From an uncultured Bacillota bacterium (GTDB lineage Bacteria > Bacillota > Clostridia > Tissierellales > Tepidimicrobiaceae), in contig CALBUB010000032.1 of the NCBI GenBank assembly GCA_937967955.1, positions 1 through 5,236 on the forward strand: a stretch of 5,236 nucleotides of DNA, given 5' to 3'. The position numbers were made by a program, and so were the translations under genes. The notes under the pieces were generated by a model, which saw only the letters and a program-made list of their open reading frames with translations, was not told the DNA's origin and searched no databases. This document shows positions 1-5,236 of this stretch, piece by piece (the stretch's first letter is position 1; the number at the start of each line of letters is the position of its first letter).

Positions 1-14
1 AAATTATTTTAGAT

Positions 15-23
15 TGATATAAT
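15..23 (+). promoter_or_regulatory. Putative extended -10 promoter element of the hyd operon
   Basis: The sequence TGATATAAT has a perfect TATAAT hexamer (18-23) preceded by TG one base upstream, the extended -10 form. Transcription would begin near position 29-31 and give a leader of about 36 nt before hydC. The matching -35 box would lie left of the window, so only half of the promoter can be seen. I find no Rex-type or other clear operator palindrome between here and the hydC start. A second candidate, TTGACG at 28-33, has no well-spaced -10 box and is less likely. Confidence 0.5.
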
Positions 24-66
24 ATTATTGACGGCTAGTTTACTACGAATATAGAGGAGGATCAAT

Positions 67-555
67 ATGATTGCAAAGGAGAAGATGGAAAAGGTAGATG
101 AAGTGCTTGAACTTTACGGTAAGAACCAGTCTTCCATAATCACAATATTACAGGAAATACAGAATGAGTTTAGATATTTACCAATAGACGTACTAGAATA
201 TGTTTCAGAGAAGATGGATATAAGTCCAGCAAAGCTATTTGGGATTGCCACATTTTATGAGAACTTCTCTTTAAATCCAAAAGGGAAATACTTAATTAAG
301 ATTTGCGATGGAACAGCTTGCCATGTTAAGAAATCCATACCTGTTTTAGAGGCTATAAGAAAGGAACTATCTCTTACAGAGGGAAAAACTACAACTGATG
401 ATTTGCTATTTACAGTAGAAACTGTATCCTGCTTAGGGGCATGTGGCTTAGCGCCTGTAATGAATATAAATGATACAGTTTATGGGGAATTGACTCCAGA
501 TAAGGCAGTAGAAATAATAAGACATCTGAAGGAGGGACAAGGCGATGAGAATTAA
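67..555 (+). CDS. hydC: HydC, NuoE-like [2Fe-2S] subunit of trimeric [FeFe]-hydrogenase
   Basis: This 162-residue protein is a thioredoxin-fold [2Fe-2S] subunit related to NuoE of complex I and is about the usual HydC length. The first ~75 residues form the helical NuoE N-terminal part, including the family signature GIATFYENFSL (residues 59-69). The cluster ligands follow as C-x4-C (C80, C85) and C-x3-C (C122, C126, in SCLGACGLAP). The protein would sit in the cytosol against the flavin subunit HydB and take part in electron flow near the FMN. The start is supported by GAGGAGG at 54-60, six bases before the ATG. Its 3' end overlaps hydB by 11 nt, which suggests translational coupling. The alternative, complex I NuoE, is unlikely because hydA is the third gene and no other nuo genes are present. 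Confidence 0.93.
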   Translation: MIAKEKMEKVDEVLELYGKNQSSIITILQEIQNEFRYLPIDVLEYVSEKMDISPAKLFGIATFYENFSLNPKGKYLIKICDGTACHVKKSIPVLEAIRKELSLTEGKTTTDDLLFTVETVSCLGACGLAPVMNINDTVYGELTPDKAVEIIRHLKEGQGDEN

Positions 556-2416
556 TAGCATAGAAGAATTTAAGAGAATAAGAGATGTTTACAGGAAGTC
601 CCTAGATAAACAATACAAGAAGATAATCGTTTGTGGTGGTACTGGATGCGTTGCTGGTGGATCTATTGATATATATGAGGAATTCAAGAGGATAATAAAG
701 GAAAAAGGAATACTTGCAGAAGTTGACTTAGAAAAGGAAGCAGAAGGTGTTGGAGTTAAAAAGAGTGGATGTCATGGTTTCTGTGAAAAAGGGCCATTAG
801 TAAGAATAGAACCAGGTGGATATCTTTATATAAAAGTAAAACCTGAAGACTGTCAGGAGATTGTAGAAGAAACTATATTAAATGATAGACCTGTAGAAAG
901 ATTAATGTATAGATTTAATGGTGAACTATACAGGACACAGGAATCCATTCCATTTTATGAGAAGCAAACAAGAATTGTTTTAGAACACTGTGGACACTTA
1001 GATGCAGAGTCAATACAAGAGTACATAGCAAATGATGGATATGCAGCTTTAGTTAAAGCTTTGGAGGAAATGACTCCTGAACAAGTATGTAAAGAAGTCC
1101 TTGACTCCAATTTAAGGGGAAGAGGAGGCGGAGGATTTCCTGCTGGCAAGAAGTGGTCTCAAGTTCTTTCTTACCAATCAGATGTAAAATATGTAGTCTG
1201 CAATGGAGATGAAGGAGACCCAGGAGCTTTCATGGACAGAAGCATAATGGAAGGGGATCCTCATAGCGTAATTGAGGGCATGATAATAGCTGCTTATGCT
1301 ACTAAAGCTACAGAAGGATATATATATGTAAGAGCAGAATATCCATTGGCTGTACAAAGGCTTTCAAAGGCAATAGAGGAAGCTAGAGAAATTGGATTAG
1401 TAGGAGAAAACAGATTAGGAACTGGATTATCCTTGGATAGTCACATAAATAAAGGAGCAGGTGCCTTCGTATGTGGTGAAGGTAGCGCCCTAATGGCATC
1501 CATCCAAGGGGAAAGAGGTATGCCAAGGGTAAAGGTTAAGAGAACAGTAGAAGAGGGACTTTGGGACAAGCCTACTGTAATGAATAACGTTGAGACTTTT
1601 GCAAATGTTAGACACATCATATCAAAAGGAGCAGATTGGTTTAAATCCTTTGGTACAGAAGGCAGCCCAGGTACTAAGGCCTTCGCATTGAGTGGTAATG
1701 TAAACAACACTGGATTAATAGAAGTGCCCATGGGTTCAACTTTAAGAGAAATCATATTCGATATCGGAGGAGGCATAAAGGGAGGTAAGAAGTTTAAGGC
1801 TGTTCAAGTTGGAGGACCTTCTGGTGGATGTTTAACAGAAGAGCATTTGGATATGCCTCTAGACTTTGACTCATTAAAAGACGTTGGAGCAATGATTGGT
1901 TCTGGTGGAATGGTAGTAATGGATGAGGATACTTGTATGGTTTCAGTTGCAAGATTCTTTATGAACTTCACTCAAAATGAATCCTGTGGAAAATGTATAC
2001 CTTGTAGAGAAGGAACTAAGAGAATGCTTCAGATACTAGACAAGATCATTGAAGGAAAAGGAGAAATGAAAGACTTAGACTTATTGGAAGAATTAGCAGA
2101 TACTATAACTAATACTGCTCTTTGTGGTCTTGGAAAATCTGCAGCAAATCCTGTAGTATCTTCTATTAGGTATTTTAGAGATGAATATATTGCTCATATA
2201 GTAGATAAGAAGTGTCCTACAAAGACTTGTACTAAGCTTAGAGTTATAGAAATCGATCCAGAGCTTTGTAAGGGATGCAGTAAGTGCAGCAGAACATGTC
2301 CTGTTGGTGCAATTAGCGGAAAAGTTAAGGAAGTATTTAAGATCGATCAAAGCAAGTGTATAAAATGTGGAGCTTGTATGGAAGCTTGTCCATTTACTGC
2401 TATAAAGGAGGTATAA
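545..2416 (+). CDS. hydB: HydB, NuoF-like NADH-binding FMN/Fe-S subunit of trimeric [FeFe]-hydrogenase
   Basis: This 623-residue flavoprotein should oxidise or reduce NAD(H) and split or merge electrons between NADH, ferredoxin and HydA. Domains in order are as follows. An N-terminal thioredoxin-like [2Fe-2S] domain has C30, C35, C76 and C80. The NuoF core carries the glycine-rich nucleotide loop GRGGGGFPAGKKW (192-204) and the FMN-site motif NGDEGDPGAFMDR (220-232). A [4Fe-4S] site has C481, C484 and C487 (ESCGKCIPCREG) plus C527. A C-terminal ferredoxin domain holds two [4Fe-4S] motifs: C575, C578, C581, C585 and C605, C608, C611, C615. H551, C557 and C562, just before the ferredoxin domain, could bind an extra metal. 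The added N- and C-terminal domains separate it from plain complex I NuoF and are typical of electron-bifurcating HydB. The start at 545 follows AAGGAGG (529-535). The stop lies 4 nt before hydA. Confidence 0.94.
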   Translation: MRINSIEEFKRIRDVYRKSLDKQYKKIIVCGGTGCVAGGSIDIYEEFKRIIKEKGILAEVDLEKEAEGVGVKKSGCHGFCEKGPLVRIEPGGYLYIKVKPEDCQEIVEETILNDRPVERLMYRFNGELYRTQESIPFYEKQTRIVLEHCGHLDAESIQEYIANDGYAALVKALEEMTPEQVCKEVLDSNLRGRGGGGFPAGKKWSQVLSYQSDVKYVVCNGDEGDPGAFMDRSIMEGDPHSVIEGMIIAAYATKATEGYIYVRAEYPLAVQRLSKAIEEAREIGLVGENRLGTGLSLDSHINKGAGAFVCGEGSALMASIQGERGMPRVKVKRTVEEGLWDKPTVMNNVETFANVRHIISKGADWFKSFGTEGSPGTKAFALSGNVNNTGLIEVPMGSTLREIIFDIGGGIKGGKKFKAVQVGGPSGGCLTEEHLDMPLDFDSLKDVGAMIGSGGMVVMDEDTCMVSVARFFMNFTQNESCGKCIPCREGTKRMLQILDKIIEGKGEMKDLDLLEELADTITNTALCGLGKSAANPVVSSIRYFRDEYIAHIVDKKCPTKTCTKLRVIEIDPELCKGCSKCSRTCPVGAISGKVKEVFKIDQSKCIKCGACMEACPFTAIKEV

Positions 2417-2420
2417 GAAG

Positions 2421-4124
2421 ATGAAAGGCACGATGATCATAGATGGAAAGAAAGTTGAATTTGATGGGGAAAAGAACGTATTGGAAGTAGTTAGAAAAGC
2501 AGGTATAGAGTTACCAACCTTTTGTTTCCACTCAGAGCTAAGCGTTTATGGTGCATGTAGAATGTGTATTGTAGAGGACAAATACGGTAAGATACTTACT
2601 TCCTGCTCTACAATACCTAAAGATGGAATGGAAATATATACTCAAACTCCAAGGCTTTTAAGATATAGAAGGAACATATTGGAGCTATTATTGGCTAACC
2701 ACGATAGGGACTGTACTACTTGTGAAAGGACAGGAGCCTGCACTTTGCAGGATTTAGCTGTTAAGTTTGGTATCAAGAAGATCAGATTTGGCAGCTTAAC
2801 TGAAAAAGAGCCTATAGACGATAGCAGCTTGGCCATCGTTAGAAATCCAAATAAATGTATTCTATGTGGCGATTGTGTCAGAATGTGTGAAGAGATACAA
2901 GGCGTTGGAGCTTTAAGTTTTGCTTATAGAGGTTCTGAAATGAAGGTAGCTACAGCCTTCGACAAGCCAATTGCAGAAACCCACTGTATTGATTGTGGTC
3001 AATGTAGAGCTATTTGTCCTACTGGAGCTATTGCTATTAAGAACGAAACTGATAAGTTCTGGAATTTAGTATTTGATAAGAACAAGAGAGTAGTAGCTCA
3101 AATAGCACCAGCTGTTAGGGTTGCATTAGGAGAGGAATTTGGCCTTGAACCTGGAGATATTACTATTGGTAAGATAGTAGCTGCTCTAAAGAAGATGGGA
3201 GTAGATGAGGTATATGATACATCTTTTGGGGCAGATATGACTGTAGTAGAAGAAGGAAGAGAGTTTATTGAAAGGTTTAGTGAAGGAAAGAATTTACCAC
3301 TATTTACTTCTTGTTGTCCAGGATGGGTTAAGTTTGCTGAAAACAGATTCCCAGATATGCTAGATAATATATCCAAATGCAAATCTCCACAGCAGATGTT
3401 TGGCTCTGTAATTAGAGAATACTACAAGGAAAAGGATAGAGAAGAAGGAAAAGAAACAGTAGTAGTTTCAATCATGCCATGTACAGCTAAAAAAGCAGAA
3501 GTTGCTAGAGAAGAGTTTAAGGTGGATGGAGTAAGAGATGTAGAATTAGTTATTACTACTCAGGAGTTAGCAATGTTGATAAAAGAAGCAGGAATAGTAT
3601 TTGATGAGCTAGAGGAAGAAGCCTTTGACATGCCTTTTGGATTAGCTAGTGGTGCTGGTGTAATATTTGGATCAACTGGTGGAGTTGCAGAAGCAGTAGT
3701 GACAAGCCTTTTAGAAGACAAACCTGATAACATGGACAAAGAGGTATTGTTCAAGGATGTAAGAGGATTAGAAAACATTAAGGAAGCAAGCTTTAACATA
3801 GGTGGTAAGGAAATAAAAGTAGCTGTAGTACATGGATTAAAGAATGCAGAAAAGCTAATCAACAGCATTAAGTCTGGAGAAAAGGAATACCACTTAGTGG
3901 AAGTAATGGCCTGCCCAGGAGGATGTATAGCTGGAGGAGGGCAACCTATTCCAATGACAAAAGAAATTAGAGAAAAGAGAGCAAAGGGCCTTTACAGATT
4001 GGATAAATCCTCCTATGTTAAGAGCTCAGAAGAAAATCCTGCAATAAAATATCTATTTGAAAACATGTTGAAAGATAACCATGAGTTGCTACATGTACAC
4101 AAGGTGGAAAAACAAACTAATTAA
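2421..4124 (+). CDS. hydA: HydA, catalytic H-cluster subunit of trimeric [FeFe]-hydrogenase
   Basis: This 567-residue subunit makes or oxidises H2 at the H-cluster. A NuoG-like N-terminus holds a [2Fe-2S] site (C35, C46, C49, C62) and a His-ligated [4Fe-4S] site (H94, C98, C101, C107). Two ferredoxin-type [4Fe-4S] motifs follow (C146, C149, C152, C156 and C189, C192, C195, C199). The catalytic domain has all three signatures: TSCCPGW (296-302), MPCTAKKAE (352-360) and EVMACPGGCIAGGGQP (494-509). H-cluster ligands are C299, C354, C498 and C502. C298, E278, S318 and E281 match the proton-path residues known from clostridial CpI. A small-subunit-like tail ends in ELLHVH. It lacks the extra C-terminal [2Fe-2S] domain of the longer Thermotoga HydA. 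AAAGGAGGT (2404-2412) sets the start, eight bases upstream. No signal peptide is seen, so the enzyme is cytosolic. Maturation proteins must be encoded elsewhere. Confidence 0.96.
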   Translation: MKGTMIIDGKKVEFDGEKNVLEVVRKAGIELPTFCFHSELSVYGACRMCIVEDKYGKILTSCSTIPKDGMEIYTQTPRLLRYRRNILELLLANHDRDCTTCERTGACTLQDLAVKFGIKKIRFGSLTEKEPIDDSSLAIVRNPNKCILCGDCVRMCEEIQGVGALSFAYRGSEMKVATAFDKPIAETHCIDCGQCRAICPTGAIAIKNETDKFWNLVFDKNKRVVAQIAPAVRVALGEEFGLEPGDITIGKIVAALKKMGVDEVYDTSFGADMTVVEEGREFIERFSEGKNLPLFTSCCPGWVKFAENRFPDMLDNISKCKSPQQMFGSVIREYYKEKDREEGKETVVVSIMPCTAKKAEVAREEFKVDGVRDVELVITTQELAMLIKEAGIVFDELEEEAFDMPFGLASGAGVIFGSTGGVAEAVVTSLLEDKPDNMDKEVLFKDVRGLENIKEASFNIGGKEIKVAVVHGLKNAEKLINSIKSGEKEYHLVEVMACPGGCIAGGGQPIPMTKEIREKRAKGLYRLDKSSYVKSSEENPAIKYLFENMLKDNHELLHVHKVEKQTN

Positions 4125-4133
4125 TAAAATGTA

Positions 4134-4161
4134 TTGACAAAGAAAAAGTATATGTTATGAT
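4134..4161 (+). promoter_or_regulatory. Sigma-A promoter of the purC riboswitch transcript
   Basis: A perfect -35 box TTGACA (4134-4139) and a near-perfect -10 box TATGAT (4156-4161) are separated by 16 bases. Transcription would start around 4168-4170, some 17 nt before the guanine aptamer, which is typical spacing for a riboswitch leader. The -35 box begins only 10 nt after the hydA stop. No hairpin terminator fits between the two, so hyd transcripts run into this leader. Confidence 0.85.
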
Positions 4162-4185
4162 TAAGGTATACAAATTAATAGTTTA

Positions 4186-4254
4186 GCTCATATAAGTTCC
4201 ATAATATGGTTGGAACGTTTCTACTAAGTGACCGTAAATCACTTAACTATGAGC
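4186..4254 (+). ncRNA. Guanine-type purine riboswitch aptamer (first aptamer of a tandem)
   Basis: The full purine-aptamer fold is visible. P1 is GCTCATA (4186-4192) with TATGAGC (4248-4254). P2 is GTTCCA (4196-4201) with TGGAAC (4211-4216), closed by a T-T mismatch as in the add aptamer. Loop L2 is AATATGG (4203-4209). J2/3 is GTTTCTAC (4217-4224). P3 is TAAGTGA (4225-4231) with TCACTTA (4239-4245), around loop CCGTAAA. The two G residues of L2 (4208, 4209) and two C residues of L3 (4232, 4233) can form the kissing-loop pairs. The specificity base, equivalent to position 74 of the xpt aptamer, is C4247, which pairs with guanine; adenine sensors have U here. T4222 (position 51) is unchanged, which argues against a 2'-deoxyguanosine sensor. 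Hypoxanthine could also bind. Confidence 0.95.
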
Positions 4255-4362
4255 GAAAGTGTACCTAGGGTTCCGGAGATTTTTCTCGTCTGGTCCGAGC
4301 GGTACAGATGCCTATTGGCATTACACCGAAGGGATAAAAGCCCAGTCGGGTAGGTTTCACTT
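4255..4362 (+). ncRNA. ykkC-family riboswitch aptamer, probably PRPP-sensing (second aptamer of a tandem)
   Basis: The element starts directly after the guanine aptamer. The closing helix pairs AAGTG-T-ACCTA (4257-4267) with TAGGT-TT-CACTT (4351-4362). Conserved ykkC-family blocks follow in order: CTAGGGTTCCG (4265-4275), a GAGA/TCTC hairpin (4276-4287), GGTCCGAGCGGTAC (4292-4305), an ATGCC/GGCAT hairpin (4308-4321), ACACCG (4323-4328) and GGGATAAAAGCCC (4331-4343). The ykkC fold is shared by guanidine-I, ppGpp, PRPP and nucleotide-diphosphate sensors. PRPP is preferred because the aptamer sits downstream of a guanine aptamer and upstream of purC, the published tandem guanine-PRPP context, and because the GAAAGTGTACCTAGGG opening resembles known PRPP examples as I recall them. 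The ligand is an inference. The 3' half is shared with the terminator, so ligand binding should allow read-through. Confidence 0.82.
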
Positions 4363-4390
4363 ACCTACCTGACTGGGCTTAATATTTTAT
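4338..4390 (+). terminator. Riboswitch-controlled intrinsic terminator upstream of purC
   Basis: The arms 4338-4355 and 4363-4380 form an 18-bp helix with one G-T wobble (4348-4370) and a 7-nt loop (4356-4362). The 5' arm uses the conserved AAGCCC and TAGGT segments of the PRPP-type aptamer, so aptamer and terminator cannot form together. The following tract, AATATTTTAT, is T-rich but broken by A residues, weaker than a classic U-run. The long GC-containing stem probably makes up for this. It is the only terminator visible between hydA and purC. Confidence 0.9.
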
Positions 4391-4453
4391 ATGGAAGATA
4401 AGGACACAATTTTATTGCATAGATTGGGGAATAAGTAAGCAGAATATTGGTAT

Positions 4454-4460
4454 GAGGTGA
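4454..4460 (+). promoter_or_regulatory. Ribosome binding site that decides the purC start
   Basis: GAGGTGA followed by T matches the extended anti-Shine-Dalgarno complement (GGAGGTGAT) and lies five bases before ATG 4466. An in-frame GTG at 4457 falls inside this ribosome binding site, so it is unlikely to be the real start even though the frame is open from there. Confidence 0.85.
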
Positions 4461-4465
4461 TTGGT

Positions 4466-5152
4466 ATGAATTTAGTTTATAAGGGAAAAACTAAAGATTT
4501 ATATCAGCTGGCTAATGGCAATTATCTTTTAAAATTCAAAGATGATGTTACTGGAGAAGATGGAGTTTTTGATCCAGGAGCCAATAGAGTAGGACTTACT
4601 ATAGAAGGTGCAGGAAAAGCTGCCTTGAAGCTTAGCAAGTATTTCTTTGAAAAATTGAACAATTTGAATATACCTACCCATTACATAGAAGCAAATATTG
4701 AAGAAAACACTATGACTGTTTTACCTGCCAAACCTTTCGGAAAAGGTGTAGAGGTCATATGCCGCTATAGAGCAGTTGGAAGTTTCATAAGACGCTATGG
4801 CTTATATGCTGAAGAAGGTCAAAAGCTGGATGGCTATGTGGAAGTTACCCTTAAGGATGACCAAAGAGGAGATCCACTAATTACTGCTGATGCCTTGGAA
4901 ATGCTAAATATAATGACTAAAGAAGAATATGAAATACTTACAGACCTTACTAGAAAGATATCAGACATTATAAAAGAAGAGCTTTCTAAAAAGGGTCTTG
5001 AGCTTTACGATATAAAGCTGGAGTTTGGCAGAGTTGGAGAGGATGAGCATATAGCTCTAATAGATGAAATATCTGGGGGCAATATGAGAGTATACAAGGA
5101 TGGTAAATTTGTGGAACCTCTCCAGCTGACAAAACTCATACTAGGAGAATAA
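4466..5152 (+). CDS. purC: PurC, phosphoribosylaminoimidazole-succinocarboxamide (SAICAR) synthase, divergent clostridial type
   Basis: PurC joins CAIR and aspartate with ATP to give SAICAR in the cytosolic de novo purine pathway. From ATG 4466 the protein has 228 residues, close to the usual ~235. Family landmarks are the N-terminal ATP-binding strand-loop YKGKTKDLY (5-13), FKDDVTG (24-30), TIEGAGKA (45-52), the phosphate-binding AVGSFIRRYG segment (103-112), KDDQRGDPLI (130-139), KLEFGR (184-189) and IDEISGGNMR (199-208). Two segments differ from the textbook enzyme: KDD-ATAFNG is replaced by KDD-VTGEDG followed by an extra FDPGANRVG stretch, and DEISPDxxR is replaced by DEISGGNMR. These look like subfamily changes, not decay, because the frame is intact and the key charged residues remain. 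The gene is under the tandem guanine-PRPP riboswitch, which fits its role. A second guanine aptamer starts 19 nt after the stop. Confidence 0.93.
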   Translation: MNLVYKGKTKDLYQLANGNYLLKFKDDVTGEDGVFDPGANRVGLTIEGAGKAALKLSKYFFEKLNNLNIPTHYIEANIEENTMTVLPAKPFGKGVEVICRYRAVGSFIRRYGLYAEEGQKLDGYVEVTLKDDQRGDPLITADALEMLNIMTKEEYEILTDLTRKISDIIKEELSKKGLELYDIKLEFGRVGEDEHIALIDEISGGNMRVYKDGKFVEPLQLTKLILGE

Positions 5153-5171
5153 GCAAAATAGAATAATTTAT

Positions 5172-5236
5172 GCTCATATAGGTTCCATAATATGGTTGGA
5201 ACGTTTCTACTAAGTGACCGTAAATCACTTAACTAT
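5172..5236 (+). ncRNA. Second guanine-type purine riboswitch aptamer, cut by the window edge
   Basis: These 65 bases match the first guanine aptamer (4186-4250) at every position but one: G5181 replaces A4195, equivalent to A24 of the xpt aptamer in J1/2. P1 (5' strand GCTCATA, 5172-5178), P2, P3, both kissing loops and J2/3 are all kept. C5233 is the guanine-specifying base and T5208 the unchanged position 51. Only TAT of the P1 3' strand is inside the window. The upstream gap of 19 nt after purC has a possible -10 (TAGAAT, 5159-5164) but no convincing -35 box. The aptamer may therefore be reached by read-through from purC as well as, or instead of, its own promoter. The downstream gene, and whether a PRPP aptamer follows, cannot be seen. 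Confidence 0.93.

Noticed and set aside
28..56. TTGACG at 28-33 as the -35 box of the hyd promoter
   Set aside because: No -10 hexamer is found at 16-18 bases, and the ribosome binding site begins at 54, leaving no room for a leader.
1441..1776. Reverse-strand open frames within the hyd genes (also at 955-1149, 2093-2440, 2642-2836, 3098-3382 and 3560-3868)
   Set aside because: All lie antisense to strongly conserved hyd coding sequence. Their translations show no recognisable domains and look like shadows of the sense codons.
67..2416. Complex I nuoE and nuoF
   Set aside because: The third gene is an H-cluster hydrogenase, NuoF carries the extra N- and C-terminal Fe-S domains of HydB, and no other complex I genes are present.
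4186..4254. Adenine riboswitch or 2'-deoxyguanosine riboswitch
   Set aside because: The position-74 equivalent is C (4247), not U, which excludes adenine. Position 51 is still U (4222), which argues against the 2'-deoxyguanosine variants.
4255..4362. Guanidine-I (ykkC subtype 1) or ppGpp riboswitch
   Set aside because: The core motifs are shared by all ykkC subtypes, but the neighbouring guanine aptamer and purC favour PRPP. Guanidine-I switches normally precede guanidine exporters or urea-carboxylase-type genes, and ppGpp switches usually precede amino-acid synthesis genes. It is not fully excluded.
4391..4438. 15-residue open frame after the terminator (possible leader peptide)
   Set aside because: It has an ATG but no ribosome binding site, no run of informative codons, and lies after the terminator where attenuation by translation would make little sense.
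4457..4465. GTG start for purC at 4457
   Set aside because: The GTG lies inside the GAGGTGAT ribosome binding site, which is correctly spaced for ATG 4466; it has no good site of its own.
4186..5236. The 65-bp direct repeat as ends of a mobile element or a CRISPR repeat pair
   Set aside because: Both copies are complete or near-complete purine aptamers in the same orientation. The interval holds an ordinary purC, with no transposase and no regular spacers.

Overview
The window is AT-rich with strong AGGAGG-type ribosome binding sites. Its gene content (a trimeric [FeFe]-hydrogenase plus riboswitch-controlled purine synthesis) points to an anaerobic, fermentative member of the Clostridia (Bacillota). 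I cannot name a genus from the sequence alone.

Positions 1-4124 hold a compact, co-directional operon for a cytosolic HydABC hydrogenase: hydC (NuoE-like, 67-555), hydB (NuoF-like flavoprotein, 545-2416) and hydA (H-cluster catalytic subunit, 2421-4124). The genes overlap by 11 nt and are separated by 4 nt respectively, and each has its own Shine-Dalgarno sequence. Every iron-sulfur and H-cluster ligand I looked for is present. The complex should couple NADH and reduced ferredoxin to proton reduction (electron confurcation), or run in reverse. No maturation genes (hydE, hydF, hydG) are in the window.

Positions 4125-4465 are a 341-nt leader with no protein gene. It has a near-consensus sigma-A promoter (TTGACA-16-TATGAT), a purine riboswitch aptamer of guanine type, a ykkC-family aptamer immediately downstream that best fits the PRPP class, and one strong 18-bp terminator that shares sequence with the second aptamer. 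This is the known tandem guanine-PRPP arrangement, a two-input switch for purine synthesis.

Positions 4466-5152 encode PurC (SAICAR synthetase) of a divergent type. Only 19 nt after its stop, a second guanine aptamer begins at 5172. It matches the first at 64 of 65 positions and is cut by the window edge. A second regulated purine gene or sub-operon probably follows.

The two halves appear to be separate transcription units. The hyd operon has no terminator of its own, so the riboswitch terminator is the first stop signal its transcripts meet. The most interesting material is the regulatory RNA: the tandem switch, its possible strand exchanges, and its near-identical reuse on both sides of purC. 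I see no clearly undescribed system.
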